A DNA stretch of 64,000 nucleotides from a bacterium HR40 (GCA_002898275.1 BEIQ01000001.1:124001-188000); one strand, 5' to 3'. Shown: positions 24,775-35,085, numbered from the stretch's first letter. Notes: generated by a model from the sequence alone, not told the origin. Made by a program: numbers and translations.

Positions 24775-26106
24775 TCAGGAGATGGCGGCGACGGCCGCGT
24801 CCACCGCCTCGCCGAGGCGGTCCACGAGCAATTCCAGCTCCTCGGGCGAGACGATGTAGGGCGGGGCGAGCAAGACATGATCGCCGCGGCAGCCGTCGAC
24901 CGTCCCGCCCAGGGGATAGCACAGGAGTCCGCGTCGCATCGCTTCGGCTTTGATGCGGGCATGAAGCCGCGCGGCGGGATCGAAGGGCTCGCGGCTCGCC
25001 CGATCGCGCACGAGTTCGATCGCCTGCAGAAGCCCGCGACCGCGGATATCGCCCACCTGGGGATGGTGGCCAAAGCGGGCCCGCAGCAGGGTATCAAGCA
25101 TCTGGCCGCGTTCTTTGACCCGATCGAGGAGGCCGTCGCGTTCGACGATCCGCTGGACGGCGAGGGCAGCGGCACAGGCCGTGGGATGTCCCATGTAGGT
25201 GTGGCCGTGGTGAAGCGCGCCCGAGCCCTCTTCGATCGCCCGAACGATGCGCTCGCGCACGAGCACGGCGCCGATGGGCTGGAAGCCGCCGCCGAGACCC
25301 TTGGCGATGGCGACGAGGTCGGGCACCACGCCCTCCTGCTTGAAGGCCCAGAGAGTGCCGGTGCGACCCATACCGCACATCACCTCGTCGAGGATGAGCA
25401 GGATGCCGTGACGGTCGAGGACCTCGCGGATGCGGCGAAAGTAGCCAGGAACAGCCGGCACCGCACCCAGGGTCGCGCCGACCACAGGCTCTGCCACGAA
25501 GGCGATCACGGTTTCCGGCCCCAGCCGGGCGAGATGTTCCTCGAGCTCGGCGACCAGGCGGTCGAGAAAGGCGGCATCGCTCTCGCCCGGGCGCTGCTCC
25601 CGGTAGGGATAGCAGGGGGTCAGATGCTGCGCGGCCACGAGCAGCGGCTCGTAGGTCCGGCGTCGTCCGGGATTGCCACCGACCGCGAGGGCCCCGAGCG
25701 TGTTGCCGTGATAGGATTGACGACGGGCGAGGATGTGGCGGCGCTGTGGCTCATGGATCTCGACGAAATACTGGCGGGCGAGCTTGAGAGCCGCCTCCAC
25801 GGCCTCGGAGCCGCCCGAGACGAAGAGTACGCGCCCGAAATCGCCAGGGGCGCGGTCGACCAGGAAGGCCGCGAGCTCTTCCGCCGGCTCGCTCGTGAAG
25901 AACGAGGTGTGGGCCCAAGCGATGCGGTCGAGCTGGCGGGCAATCGCCTCGTGCACTTCGGGGTGCCGATGGCCGAGGCAGGACACGGCGGCGCCGCCGC
26001 AGGCGTCCAAGTAGCGGCGGCCGTCGCGGTCGAAAAGCCAGCAGCCCTCGCCGCCCACCACAACCGGGAGCTCGCGGTGGAGGTCGCGGTGCAGCACCCG
26101 GCTCAT
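24775..26106 (-). CDS. Class III PLP aminotransferase (omega-aminotransferase)
   Basis: A 443-residue fold-type I aminotransferase. The PLP lysine lies in VAIAKGLGGGFQPIGA, the Asp that holds the pyridine nitrogen in LILDEVMCGMGRTG, and the phosphate-binding GGSEAVEAALKLARQYF is present; HTYMGHPTACAAALAVQ closes the active site. The length and GLLCYPLGGTVDGCRGDH near the end are typical of omega-amino-acid or diamine:pyruvate/2-oxoglutarate enzymes. It sits between a lipoprotein gene (15-base gap) and the acyl-CoA ligase. The amine donor is not known; it is not the arginine-pathway enzyme, which is argD further upstream. Confidence 0.92.
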   Translation of the reverse strand: MSRVLHRDLHRELPVVVGGEGCWLFDRDGRRYLDACGGAAVSCLGHRHPEVHEAIARQLDRIAWAHTSFFTSEPAEELAAFLVDRAPGDFGRVLFVSGGSEAVEAALKLARQYFVEIHEPQRRHILARRQSYHGNTLGALAVGGNPGRRRTYEPLLVAAQHLTPCYPYREQRPGESDAAFLDRLVAELEEHLARLGPETVIAFVAEPVVGATLGAVPAVPGYFRRIREVLDRHGILLILDEVMCGMGRTGTLWAFKQEGVVPDLVAIAKGLGGGFQPIGAVLVRERIVRAIEEGSGALHHGHTYMGHPTACAAALAVQRIVERDGLLDRVKERGQMLDTLLRARFGHHPQVGDIRGRGLLQAIELVRDRASREPFDPAARLHARIKAEAMRRGLLCYPLGGTVDGCRGDHVLLAPPYIVSPEELELLVDRLGEAVDAAVAAIS

Positions 26107-26121
26107 CGGCCCGCAGCAGCC

Positions 26122-26703
26122 CTAGAAGGCGAGGAACGCCGAGAGATTGTCCTCGGCGCTCTTCTGCAGCGCCTCGTCGAGCTGCGCCACGAGATCCTCG
26201 ACCAGTCGCTTCGCCTCGGCGTCGCGCGAAGCCACCGAGGTGTTCTCGAGGATCGGTCGCAGGCGGGCGACCTCGGCGCGGGCGAAGGCGCGCTCGATTC
26301 CGCTCCAATCCTCGATGGCGATGCGCACCGCGACCGACCCGTCGAGCACTCGGTCGGCCTCGCGCACCACCGGGTCGAGGTAGCCTGCTTGTTCTGGTTT
26401 CGGCCGTTCCAGGAGGACTGCCTTTTCCACCACCACCCGCGCCACGCCGCTTCCACCTCCCGCCTGCAGTCGGCTTTTGAGGAAGGACTGAGCGCGTTCG
26501 GCAAGCTCGCGCGAGCGGCGGCGATCGATGAAATTGCCCTCGCTCGGGGGAGTGCTGCGGTCTTCGAAGATCACCTCCTCGACCGCCAGCACGATCGGCC
26601 CGCGGCTGCTGGCATAGGGATGCTCGGGCGGCTCCACCCCCACGGTGCAGGCCACCAACCACAGAGTCAGGGCCAAGGGGACGATTCGCAGCAGGCTGTT
26701 CAC
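26122..26703 (-). CDS. Hypothetical lipoprotein
   Basis: A 193-residue protein with a lipoprotein signal peptide (LWLVAC, cysteine near residue 19) and a charged, mainly helical mature part with a PPSEGNFIDRRRSREL segment. I know no function for it; similar lipoproteins appear as conserved hypotheticals in alphaproteobacteria. The ATG overlaps the hslO stop by four bases, so it is expressed with hslO. Confidence 0.75.
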   Translation of the reverse strand: MNSLLRIVPLALTLWLVACTVGVEPPEHPYASSRGPIVLAVEEVIFEDRSTPPSEGNFIDRRRSRELAERAQSFLKSRLQAGGGSGVARVVVEKAVLLERPKPEQAGYLDPVVREADRVLDGSVAVRIAIEDWSGIERAFARAEVARLRPILENTSVASRDAEAKRLVEDLVAQLDEALQKSAEDNLSAFLAF

Positions 26704-27650
26704 CGGCGATCTCCCAAGCGGCGGGCATCGGATTCGTCCTGCAGCGCGGAGACGTCATCCCGCGCGAAGCGATAGCGGCGGCTGCAGAACTGACAGGTGA
26801 CCTCGATGGCACCGTCCTCCAGGCGCATCGCTTCGATCTCGTGGCGGGGAAAGCGCAGCAGCATCTCCCGTACCCGCTCCTCGTCGCACGAACAACCGGG
26901 CTCGATCGGCAAGGGCTGAAACACCCGAACTCCTTCCTCGTGGAACAGCCGCCACAGCACTTCGTCGATCGACAGGCTCTCGGAAAGGAGCTCGGCTTCG
27001 CTCGCCGTCTGGAGCAGCAGCATCACCCGCCGCCAATGCTCGGCTCGCTCCTCCGGATCTTGACTGCCCTCGCCAGGCATCGCCTGGACCACGATTCCCG
27101 CCGCGCGCCAGCGGTGGAGGAACGGATCTCGGCCGATCGCCGTTCGAAGACCGGTCGGGATCTGCTCGGACTGGTGGAAATAGGCGAGGACCGCCTCGCT
27201 CAGGCTGCGGCCGTCCAGGCGCACGATGCCCTGCTGCATGGCGCCGCCCGCCGGCCGCTGGTCGACGGTGAGGGCGAGCACGCCACGGCCGTAGAGGGTC
27301 GCTGTCCCTTGCTCATGGGCGGTCAGCAGGGAAGCGCGGTCGAAGCTCGCATACCCGCGCATGATCCCGTCGTTGGTGACATCGACGACCAGCAACCGGA
27401 TCGGACCGTCGGCCCGCACCTGGAGACTGAAGACGCCCTCGAATTTGAGGGCACCGACGAAGGCGCCAGCCAGGACCATGAGTTCCGCGAGCTCGCGCCC
27501 GACGCGATCGGGATAGTCGTGTGCGCCGAGCACCCAGTCGAGGGTGGTGGCGAGCCGCACGAACCGTCCGCGCACCGCCGCTCGCTCGAGCAAAAACGGC
27601 TGGACGACATCGCTGCCATGGGGCGGGCGCGCGGTGGCGGAAAGACTCAT
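26700..27650 (-). CDS. hslO: Redox-regulated chaperone Hsp33
   Basis: A 316-residue cytoplasmic holdase switched on by oxidation. The C-terminal zinc switch is intact: GCSCDEER and, about 35 residues later, VTCQFCSRRYRF, giving the CXC and CXXC pairs. The N-terminal body has FVRLATTLDWVLGAHDYPDRV and the GGAMQQGIVRL block. It is encoded between argF (four-base overlap) and a lipoprotein gene. The hslO-argF-argD grouping is frequent in alphaproteobacteria. Confidence 0.95.
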   Translation of the reverse strand: MSLSATARPPHGSDVVQPFLLERAAVRGRFVRLATTLDWVLGAHDYPDRVGRELAELMVLAGAFVGALKFEGVFSLQVRADGPIRLLVVDVTNDGIMRGYASFDRASLLTAHEQGTATLYGRGVLALTVDQRPAGGAMQQGIVRLDGRSLSEAVLAYFHQSEQIPTGLRTAIGRDPFLHRWRAAGIVVQAMPGEGSQDPEERAEHWRRVMLLLQTASEAELLSESLSIDEVLWRLFHEEGVRVFQPLPIEPGCSCDEERVREMLLRFPRHEIEAMRLEDGAIEVTCQFCSRRYRFARDDVSALQDESDARRLGDRR

Positions 27651-28552
27651 CCGACGAGGCACCACTCGAGGATCGCCATCTGCACGTATAGACGATTCTC
27701 GGCCTCGTCGAAGACCACCGACTGCGGCCCGTCGATCACTTCGTCGGTGACCTCCTCGCCGCGATGGGCAGGTAGGCAGTGGAGGAAGAGCGCGTCCGGC
27801 GCGGCGAGCCGCATCAGTCGGCCGTCCACCCGGTAGGGTTCGAGCAGCGCCCGCTTGCGTTCTCCCTCGCGATCGCTCATCGACACCCAGGTATCGGTGA
27901 ACACTGCATCGGCGCCGCGTACGGCCTCGCGCGGGTCGGCGAGCACCGTCACCGTCGCTCCCTGCGCCCGCGCCCAGGCGAGTGCCGGTTCGTCCCCGGC
28001 GAGGAGTTCGGGTGGACACGCGATCGCCAGGGAGAAACCCAATAGCCCGGCAGCATGCACCAGCGAGCGGCAGACATTGTTGAAGTCGCCGACCCAGGCA
28101 AGACGCCGGCAAGCTATGTCGCCCTTGCGCTCCTCGATGGTGAGAATGTCGGCGAGGATCTGGCAGGGATGACTGCGGTCGGTGAGGCCATTGATGACCG
28201 GCACGGTCGCCGATCGAGCGAGCTCGAGGAGCTTGTGGTGGGCGTCGGTGCGCAGCACGATGGCATCGACGTAGCGCGACAGCACCCGGGCCGTGTCGGC
28301 GACGGTCTCGCCGCGGCCGAGTTGCATGTCGCGCGAGTTGAGGACGATGGCGTGACCGCCGAGCCGATGGGCTCCGACCTCGAAGCTCACCCGGGTGCGG
28401 GTCGAAGGCTTCTCGAAGAGGAGGGCGAGGGTCCGGCCGGCCATCACCGGCTTGTGTTCGCCGGCCTTGAAGGCGATGGCACGGGCAAAGAGCCGCCGCA
28501 GGGTGGTGGCATCGAGCCGGTCGAGGTCGAGGAAGTGACGGGGTCCGGTCAC
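27647..28552 (-). CDS. argF: Ornithine carbamoyltransferase
   Basis: A 301-residue enzyme making citrulline from ornithine and carbamoyl phosphate. The carbamoyl-phosphate site STRTR lies in LFEKPSTRTRVSFEVG, HPCQILAD follows, and the ornithine-site HCLPAHRGEEV is near the C-terminus. The start is GTG at 28552, overlapping the argD stop (GTGA), which also rules out a longer start. It is one of the three-gene argD-argF-hslO coupled set. Confidence 0.96.
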   Translation of the reverse strand: MTGPRHFLDLDRLDATTLRRLFARAIAFKAGEHKPVMAGRTLALLFEKPSTRTRVSFEVGAHRLGGHAIVLNSRDMQLGRGETVADTARVLSRYVDAIVLRTDAHHKLLELARSATVPVINGLTDRSHPCQILADILTIEERKGDIACRRLAWVGDFNNVCRSLVHAAGLLGFSLAIACPPELLAGDEPALAWARAQGATVTVLADPREAVRGADAVFTDTWVSMSDREGERKRALLEPYRVDGRLMRLAAPDALFLHCLPAHRGEEVTDEVIDGPQSVVFDEAENRLYVQMAILEWCLVG

Positions 28553-29736
28553 CGGGCGGCCTCCCGGCAGACATCTTCCAGGATCGACAGACCGAGTTCC
28601 ACCTCTTCCCGCCCGACGATCAACGGGGGCAGCAACCGCACCACATTGTCGCCGGCGGGAACCGAAAGGAGTCCATGTTCGCGCAGTCGGGCAGCGAAGC
28701 GAGTGGCATCCTCCACCGGTCGAATTCCCAGCATGAGGCCGAGCCCGCGCACGTCCGCCAGCACCTGTGGCCAACGTCGCCGCAGTTCCTCCAAGCCGGC
28801 GCGCAATTCGCGGCCGCGCGCCGCCACCCCCTCGAGGAAGCCCGGCGCCAACATCGCGTCGAGGACGGCGTTGGCCACGGCGCAGGCGAGGGGGTTGCCA
28901 CCGAAGGTGGAACCGTGGCTTCCGGGAGTCATGCCCGCTGCGGCCCGCGCCGTAGCGAGGCAGGCACCGATCGGAAAGCCGCCGCCCAGCCCCTTGGCGA
29001 GCGCCATGATGTCGGGAGGCGCTCCCGCCCATTCGTGAGCAAAGAGCCGGCCGGTACGACCCATGCCGCACTGCACCTCGTCATAGACGAGAAGGAGGCC
29101 GAAGCGGTCACAGAGCGCGCGCAGCTCGCGCAGGAACTCCGGTGGTGCTGGCCGCACCCCGCCCTCCCCCTGCACCGGTTCGATCATTATGGCGGCCGTT
29201 TGGGGCGAGATGGCGCGCTCGAGGGCCGACCGATCGAGGAACGGCACTTGGTCGAAGCCATCGAGGAGCGGCTCGAAGCCCTCGGTGAGTTTCTTGGCGC
29301 CGGCAGCCGAGATGGTGGCGAGCGTGCGGCCGTGGAAGCTTCCCTCGAAGGTGACGATGCGATAACGGTGCGGCTCTCCCCGATGCCAGAAGTACCGCCG
29401 CACCATCTTGATGCAGGCCTCGACGGCCTCGGCGCCGGAATTGCAGACGAACACCGTGTCGGCGAAGCTGTGCGCGACCAGCCGCTCGGCGAGTCTCTCG
29501 AGTTCGGCGATACGGAAGAGATTCGAGACGTGCCACAGCTTCTTCGCCTGTTCGGTCAGCGCCGCCACCAGCTGCGGATGGGCGTGGCCGAGCGCGTCGA
29601 CGGCGATCCCGCTCGCGAAGTCCAAATACTTTCGGCCGTCGGAATCGAAGAGAAAGCAGCCCTCGCCATGGGTGAACACGAGGTCGACGCGCCGATACAC
29701 GGGCAGAAGAACGGGGAAGGATGGGCTTTCGGTCAT
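28549..29736 (-). CDS. argD: Acetylornithine aminotransferase
   Basis: A 395-residue PLP enzyme of arginine synthesis (it may also serve as succinyldiaminopimelate aminotransferase). The internal-lysine block MALAKGLGGGFPIGA, the LVYDEVQCGMGRTG Asp, and the N-terminal CNSGAEAVEACIKMVRRY phosphate loop are clear. The ATG at 29736 (MTESPSF) is preferred; an in-frame ATG 21 bases upstream is possible. It is followed by argF with overlapping stop and start. Confidence 0.94.
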   Translation of the reverse strand: MTESPSFPVLLPVYRRVDLVFTHGEGCFLFDSDGRKYLDFASGIAVDALGHAHPQLVAALTEQAKKLWHVSNLFRIAELERLAERLVAHSFADTVFVCNSGAEAVEACIKMVRRYFWHRGEPHRYRIVTFEGSFHGRTLATISAAGAKKLTEGFEPLLDGFDQVPFLDRSALERAISPQTAAIMIEPVQGEGGVRPAPPEFLRELRALCDRFGLLLVYDEVQCGMGRTGRLFAHEWAGAPPDIMALAKGLGGGFPIGACLATARAAAGMTPGSHGSTFGGNPLACAVANAVLDAMLAPGFLEGVAARGRELRAGLEELRRRWPQVLADVRGLGLMLGIRPVEDATRFAARLREHGLLSVPAGDNVVRLLPPLIVGREEVELGLSILEDVCREAAR

Positions 29737-29788
29737 GGGCCGTCCGCGGCGTAGCACGATTTCCGGGAGCCATGCGCCGGCCGGCTCC

Positions 29789-30670
29789 TCAGGCCTTGAG
29801 CTTGTAGCCGGAGCGCAGGAGCTGCAACGCCGCCCACCACAGACCCGCGGTCACGACGGCGAGCAGCAGAACGCCGATCCAGATGGCACCGTCGGCATGT
29901 CCCGTCAACGCGCACCGGAAACCGTCTATCATGTAGAAGAAAGGATTGGCCAATGCGAGAATGTGAAACGGCTCGGGCAGGTCGGAAATCGAGTAAAAGG
30001 TCCCCGAGAGGAAGGCGAGGGGAGTGACGACGAAGTTGGTGACCCCTGCCATGTGGTCGAACTTCTCCGACCACAATCCGGCGAGCACGCCCGCCAGGGA
30101 GAGAATCGCCGAGGCGGCAAACACGGTGTACACGGCAAGGGGCAGATGCACGGGCCGGATCGGCACGAAGGGTGCAAGCGCAGCGGCTACCGCGAGACAG
30201 ACCACGATCCCGCGCGTCATCCCGCCAGCGACCAATCCGAACAGCAATTCGCCGGGCGAGAGCGGCGGCATCAGATAGTCGACGATATTGCCCTGGATTT
30301 TGGCGATCATGAGCGAGGACGAGGTGTTGGCAAAGGCGTTCTGCGCGACGGTCATCATGACCAGCCCAGGGGCCAGGAACTCGAGGAATGGCAGGTCGCC
30401 GATGGTGCGCCGACTGCCACCGAGTGCCAAGGCAAAGATGGCGAAGAAAAGGAGGGCCGTGATCACCGGAGCCAGCACCGTCTGCGAGAACACCTTGAGG
30501 AAGCGACGGACTTCCTTCACGTAGAGCGTCCACACGCCGATCAGGTTGAGGTCGGCGAAGGTGCCAAAGGTACGGTCGGCATCCGGCACGCGCAGCCAGG
30601 GCTCGCCGCCCGACCGTTGCGGCACGTCGTCACCGATCTTCGCGGACGACCGCGTTCCGCGCAGTCTCAT
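29789..30670 (-). CDS. ABC-2 type transporter permease
   Basis: A 293-residue inner-membrane protein with six hydrophobic helices of the ABC-2 family, including YVKEVRRFLKVFSQTVLAPV at the start of the first helix and the conserved LAFLSGTFYSISDLPEPF before the last ones. ABC-2 permeases serve polysaccharide, lipid or drug export. The ATG at 30670 overlaps the tamB stop (TGATG); an ATG six codons upstream is possible. No ATP-binding partner gene adjoins it, so the ATPase must be elsewhere. Confidence 0.85.
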   Translation of the reverse strand: MRLRGTRSSAKIGDDVPQRSGGEPWLRVPDADRTFGTFADLNLIGVWTLYVKEVRRFLKVFSQTVLAPVITALLFFAIFALALGGSRRTIGDLPFLEFLAPGLVMMTVAQNAFANTSSSLMIAKIQGNIVDYLMPPLSPGELLFGLVAGGMTRGIVVCLAVAAALAPFVPIRPVHLPLAVYTVFAASAILSLAGVLAGLWSEKFDHMAGVTNFVVTPLAFLSGTFYSISDLPEPFHILALANPFFYMIDGFRCALTGHADGAIWIGVLLLAVVTAGLWWAALQLLRSGYKLKA

Positions 30671-33600
30671 CAATAATCGTACCGCCATTCCACCTCGACG
30701 CCGCCTCCACCGTTTCCGGTCTCCGTGGCCACGCTCACGCGGTTGGTGAGCTCGATCTCGACCCGTGCCTTCATCCCCCCGGTGGCGAGGCCCTGGCGCA
30801 CCTCGACGTAGACGTTCTCCGCCACGTAACGTCCAGCGCTCACATAGGCCTCAGCCGGGCTCTCGCCCCCGATGTCGAGGGTGTCGACGCCGATCGCCTC
30901 GCGCAGACTGCCGAGGAGATCGAGGCCAGTGCCGCCCTCGAGGCGCTGCAAGGCTGCCGCGAGTTTCAGGCCCTGAATGGGGGTGATCCGCGACACGTCG
31001 CGGCCGAACAGCAGGCGCGAGAGGATTTCGTCTTGCGGCAGCGCAGGGTCGCTCTCGAGCAGGAGGCGGGGATCGCTCGCCGGGCCCTCGAGCCGAGCCA
31101 CGGCGGTGACATCCTGGTTGGCGGCGGTCGCCACGAGGTGGATGAAGGGGGAGAACGGATCCGCTCCGCCGAAACGGATCTCTCCCTCGCGGAGGGTGAA
31201 ACGACGGTCGAGCAGATCGAGATAGCCGCGACGCAGCCCGATCGACCCCTCGACGAGGGGGGCTGCCGCGGTACCGCGAACCGCGAGACTGCCACCCCAC
31301 TCCGATTCGAGGCCGCGGCCACGGACGAAGACGCGCCCCGGCATGTCGAGCTGCAGGCGCAGCGCGAGTTCGTAGGGCAGACCGGCAGATGGCTCGGCGC
31401 GAACGAGTTCGGGCCAAACGGTATCGGTGCCGTCGATCTCGATCACCGGCAGCTGCGGGATCTCGGCTCCGCCGCCGGAGGGAAGGCCGATCTCGGCCCG
31501 GTCGATCTCCACCCTTCCGATCACGGTGCCGCGGCGGGCATCACCCGCGAGGTCGAGCGAGGCGTCGGCGAGGACGAAGGCGAAGGGAACGTCGGCCACG
31601 ACGAAATCGTCGAGCTTCACGCGAGCGCTGTAGAGGAACCCGCGGCCCTCATCGAACCGCAAGGCACCCGACGCCTCGAGCTCGCCCTCGCGCCCGTCGC
31701 CGGCGCGCAGTTCGGCGAGGCGGAGCGTCTTGCCCTCGGCCTCGATCTGCAGCCGGAGATCGCTGACGGTGAGCCCGGTGAGGCTATCCTCGATCCGCCC
31801 GCCCTCGATCCGCGCTGTTCCCGCGAGCGCCGGTGCCGCCGGGGTGCCCGAGAGGCGCAGGGCGAGCGCAAGGGGCCCTTCGATCTTCTGTCCTTCGACA
31901 CCGACCAGGGCGGCGAGTGCGGCGATGTCGATGCGGGCATCGAGGTTGCCGGAAATCGCCGCCGTGGGGTCGACGGCGATCGCCGGGGGGGTCAGGCTCA
32001 ACCTCAACGGACCGCTGATCCGTCCGTTCGCCTTGCCGCCGCTTTGCTCCAGCGCGACGTCGAGAACGAAGCGACCGGAGGCCACCTCCCCCCGCCAAGT
32101 CAGGTCGACGGCCGGTAACTCGGCGAGCAGATCGTCGGCCGGACGGAGGCCGCGCACATTTCCCGAGATCGCCAGGCGAGGGGCGGCCGGATGGCCGTCG
32201 AGCTGCACCGCGAGCTGTGCCCGACCGACGAGGGCGGGACCACCGAAGGCGGCGAGCCAGGACAAGGGTAGCCGATCGATGCGGGCAAAACCCCGGACCC
32301 GGCGCGGCTCGAGCTGGAGCCCACCCCGGATCTCGGCCTCGCCGAGGAAGAGGTCGAGTTCGTCGATGGCGAGCGTCCCATTCTCGAGCACGGCGGTTGC
32401 CGGCCTGCGCAGTTCGATGCGGCGCGCTCCGAGCGTGCCTGCGAGCGACCGCAATACGAGCGTGCTCTTCGTCGGGCGCAGGGCGAGCTCGGCTCGGGCG
32501 CGGAGCGCGAAGGGTTCAGCCCGCTCGCCCCGGGCTTCGGCGACCATGGCGAGATCCGAGAGCGGGCCCGTCACCTCCGCTGACGCTGCGCTCACCACCA
32601 GATCGGGGCGAGCGAAGTCGCGGACAGCGAGAATCGCTCGCAGTCTCGGGCTGCCGAGGGCGTCGGCGAGTTCGACGGTGGTCTCGGCCCGCGCGATCTC
32701 GCCGAAGCGACCGGCGAGGCCGACGATTTCGCTCTCGAGCCGCACGTCCTGGCGGCCGTCGACAAAAGTGAACCGGGAAGCGAGGCGCAGTTTGCCTGCG
32801 AGCCGCTCGCCGATCCAGCCCTCGAGGGCGGCGAGGTCCTCGATGGCGCCTTGGAGCTGCCCTTGGGCCGCGAGCTCGACGAGGCCGAGACGGAGGTCGC
32901 CGGTCATGCGGGTCGCTGGGGCCTCGAGCGTCAGGCCGGTGAGCTCGAGGGTTTCCGGTGCGAGCCGGTAACGCGAGATCAGGCTGGCCGCTTCGCTGCC
33001 ACGCACGGCGCGAAGCCGCAGTTCCCCTGCCGGGCGATCGATGGGTCCTGCCGCGGTCGCCTCGAACACCGCTCGGTCGATCGCCTGTCCCACCAGCGCG
33101 AGCGGTGCGGCCTCGAGCTTGAGGGTGAGTTCCGGTGCGGCCATGGTTCCGGCAAGGTCGGCAAGGAGGATGGCTCGTCCCTCGAGCCCGTCCCCCAGGA
33201 TCGGCGCGAGGACGGCGAGCCGCGGGAGGTCGAGCGCGAATCGCCCGAAAAGCGCTTCTCGGGCGAGGCCAAAGCCCAGTTCTCCCGATAGCCGGGCCGC
33301 CGCTCCCCGGATCTCGAGACCGGAAAGTTGCAAAGCCTCGCCTCGAACATAGCGCAGCTCGCCCGAAAGCTCGGGCGCGGGTCCGAGGAGCTCGGCGGCA
33401 CCGCGCGGCAGGCCCGAGAGCTCCCGCGCGACGAGCCGGAGATCGCTCTTTATCGTCGAGATCCCTTCGGCGATTTGCAGCTTGGCGTCGAGCCGGGCGG
33501 TGCCGGCAAGGGGGGGGAGGGGCAATGGCGGCGGTGCGATGGCCTCGCGCAGTCGGGCGAGATCGGTGGCGGCGAGGGCGAGGTCGAGATCTCCCACGAG

Positions 33601-35043
33601 CCGAACGGGGTCGAAGCTGCCCCGGCCCTCGAGGGCGAGGCGTTCGCCGGTTGCCCGCAGCATTCGGATCGCGAGCGGCCCGCTCGAGGGGATCCCGACA
33701 TCGAGGGCGATCTCGATTTGGGATTCGGGTTCGAGCGGCTGACCACGGAGGCTGGCACCGCGCAGCTCCAGGGTGCCGGTCATCTCGACCCCCGCAAAGC
33801 CTTGCGCGAGCGGCGCCATGGGTACCAGCCGGAGATCGGCACCGAATGTGGCGAGGCCGGCGGTGTCGACGCGCAAGTCTCTCCCTTCGAGCCGCAGGGC
33901 GATCGCCGGTTGGGTCTGTTCCGGCAACGCCTCGGCGGCAAGGGCGAGCGAACCCGCCAGGGGCATCCCGAGAAGGGGCGATGCCAGCGACAGATCGGGG
34001 AGGAGAGCGGTCATACGCCCTTCAATGCGCCCGGCCTCCACAGCGACCCGTCCCGATCCCGCGGCGGTGAGCGCTGCCGTGCGGACCTCGAGCCGGTCGA
34101 GCGCGAAGAGGCCCGGGGCGATTTCGCCCGCTGTGACGGCGATGTTCGCCTCCCGGCCGAGAAAGGCGCTGTAGGGTTCCGCCAGCGCTCCATCTGCCGC
34201 CACCAGCGACGCGGAAAGCTGGAGCCGCGGGTGTGCCGTCCAGCCGAGCCGCAGCTGGGCTTCGGCTCGCATCAGCCGCTCCACCTCCGCCCGCAGGCTG
34301 GCGCCGAGATCGGAAAGGGGGCCGGATGCCGCCAGGGAGAACCGTGCCGGCCCGGCATCCGGTCGGCCGAGAAGCCGGCCCGCGAGCCCACCGGTTTCCT
34401 CGGCCTCGACCGTGAGGTCGAGGGTGCTCTGGACGAGATCGAGGCCGAGTGCCAGCGTGGCGTGTGCCGTCTCGGCGTCGGTGCGGCGAAGCTCGAGGCT
34501 GGCCTCGACCACCTGGCCCTCCTGTCGGCTCGCGAGCCGGCCGTCGAGGGCAAAACGCGCGGGTTCGCCGAGAATGGCTGCACCGAGCTCGAGGGTCTCG
34601 ACGGTCACTCTGTCGATCGCCGAAACCGGGAGAACCGGCGGCAGCTCGGGCGGCGAGGGAAGGCGCATGCTCGTGCCGCGCGGCGAGGCGGGTTCTTCCG
34701 CGGGCAGCCGCGCGAGCACGACCCGGCGCGCTCCTGCCTGTTCGACGTGGATCTTGCCGGAGAACAACGCGAGCGGCTCGATCTTCACCCGCGCATCCTC
34801 GACCGCGAGCCAGGTACCCTGGGAATCGCCGAGAGCGAAGCGGCCGATGCGGACGTCGAAGGGGAGAAGCCCGGCCAAGCCTTCGATGGCGGCGGTCCGG
34901 GTGTCGGAACTCAGTTGGCGCTCGATGAGCGCGCCGATCTGGTCCTTGGCGAGGCGCGTTTGCGCGTAGCCGAACGCGGCTGCGAACAGAACGAGCACAC
35001 CACCCACGAGCGACGCCAGGAGGTAGACGAGACGGCGCAGCAT
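30670..35043 (-). CDS. tamB: Translocation and assembly module protein TamB
   Basis: A 1457-residue envelope-spanning protein. One N-terminal membrane anchor (LVYLLASLVGGVLVLFAAAFGYAQ) is followed by a very long chain of repeating beta segments forming a hydrophobic groove, and a C-terminal DUF490 domain that includes GRVFVRGRGLESEWGG and QDEILSRLLFGRDVSRITPIQ. The end has a SVATETG-type strand and a final aromatic YDY. It bridges the inner membrane to TamA and is linked to lipid transport and outer-membrane protein insertion. ATG 35043 with a GGAG site is preferred over the GTG directly after the tamA stop. The length is normal. Confidence 0.93.
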   Translation of the reverse strand: MLRRLVYLLASLVGGVLVLFAAAFGYAQTRLAKDQIGALIERQLSSDTRTAAIEGLAGLLPFDVRIGRFALGDSQGTWLAVEDARVKIEPLALFSGKIHVEQAGARRVVLARLPAEEPASPRGTSMRLPSPPELPPVLPVSAIDRVTVETLELGAAILGEPARFALDGRLASRQEGQVVEASLELRRTDAETAHATLALGLDLVQSTLDLTVEAEETGGLAGRLLGRPDAGPARFSLAASGPLSDLGASLRAEVERLMRAEAQLRLGWTAHPRLQLSASLVAADGALAEPYSAFLGREANIAVTAGEIAPGLFALDRLEVRTAALTAAGSGRVAVEAGRIEGRMTALLPDLSLASPLLGMPLAGSLALAAEALPEQTQPAIALRLEGRDLRVDTAGLATFGADLRLVPMAPLAQGFAGVEMTGTLELRGASLRGQPLEPESQIEIALDVGIPSSGPLAIRMLRATGERLALEGRGSFDPVRLVGDLDLALAATDLARLREAIAPPPLPLPPLAGTARLDAKLQIAEGISTIKSDLRLVARELSGLPRGAAELLGPAPELSGELRYVRGEALQLSGLEIRGAAARLSGELGFGLAREALFGRFALDLPRLAVLAPILGDGLEGRAILLADLAGTMAAPELTLKLEAAPLALVGQAIDRAVFEATAAGPIDRPAGELRLRAVRGSEAASLISRYRLAPETLELTGLTLEAPATRMTGDLRLGLVELAAQGQLQGAIEDLAALEGWIGERLAGKLRLASRFTFVDGRQDVRLESEIVGLAGRFGEIARAETTVELADALGSPRLRAILAVRDFARPDLVVSAASAEVTGPLSDLAMVAEARGERAEPFALRARAELALRPTKSTLVLRSLAGTLGARRIELRRPATAVLENGTLAIDELDLFLGEAEIRGGLQLEPRRVRGFARIDRLPLSWLAAFGGPALVGRAQLAVQLDGHPAAPRLAISGNVRGLRPADDLLAELPAVDLTWRGEVASGRFVLDVALEQSGGKANGRISGPLRLSLTPPAIAVDPTAAISGNLDARIDIAALAALVGVEGQKIEGPLALALRLSGTPAAPALAGTARIEGGRIEDSLTGLTVSDLRLQIEAEGKTLRLAELRAGDGREGELEASGALRFDEGRGFLYSARVKLDDFVVADVPFAFVLADASLDLAGDARRGTVIGRVEIDRAEIGLPSGGGAEIPQLPVIEIDGTDTVWPELVRAEPSAGLPYELALRLQLDMPGRVFVRGRGLESEWGGSLAVRGTAAAPLVEGSIGLRRGYLDLLDRRFTLREGEIRFGGADPFSPFIHLVATAANQDVTAVARLEGPASDPRLLLESDPALPQDEILSRLLFGRDVSRITPIQGLKLAAALQRLEGGTGLDLLGSLREAIGVDTLDIGGESPAEAYVSAGRYVAENVYVEVRQGLATGGMKARVEIELTNRVSVATETGNGGGGVEVEWRYDY

Positions 35044-35085
35044 CGTATGCGTCTCCGGCCGCGGCGGGAGGGTCGCGGACCGCAC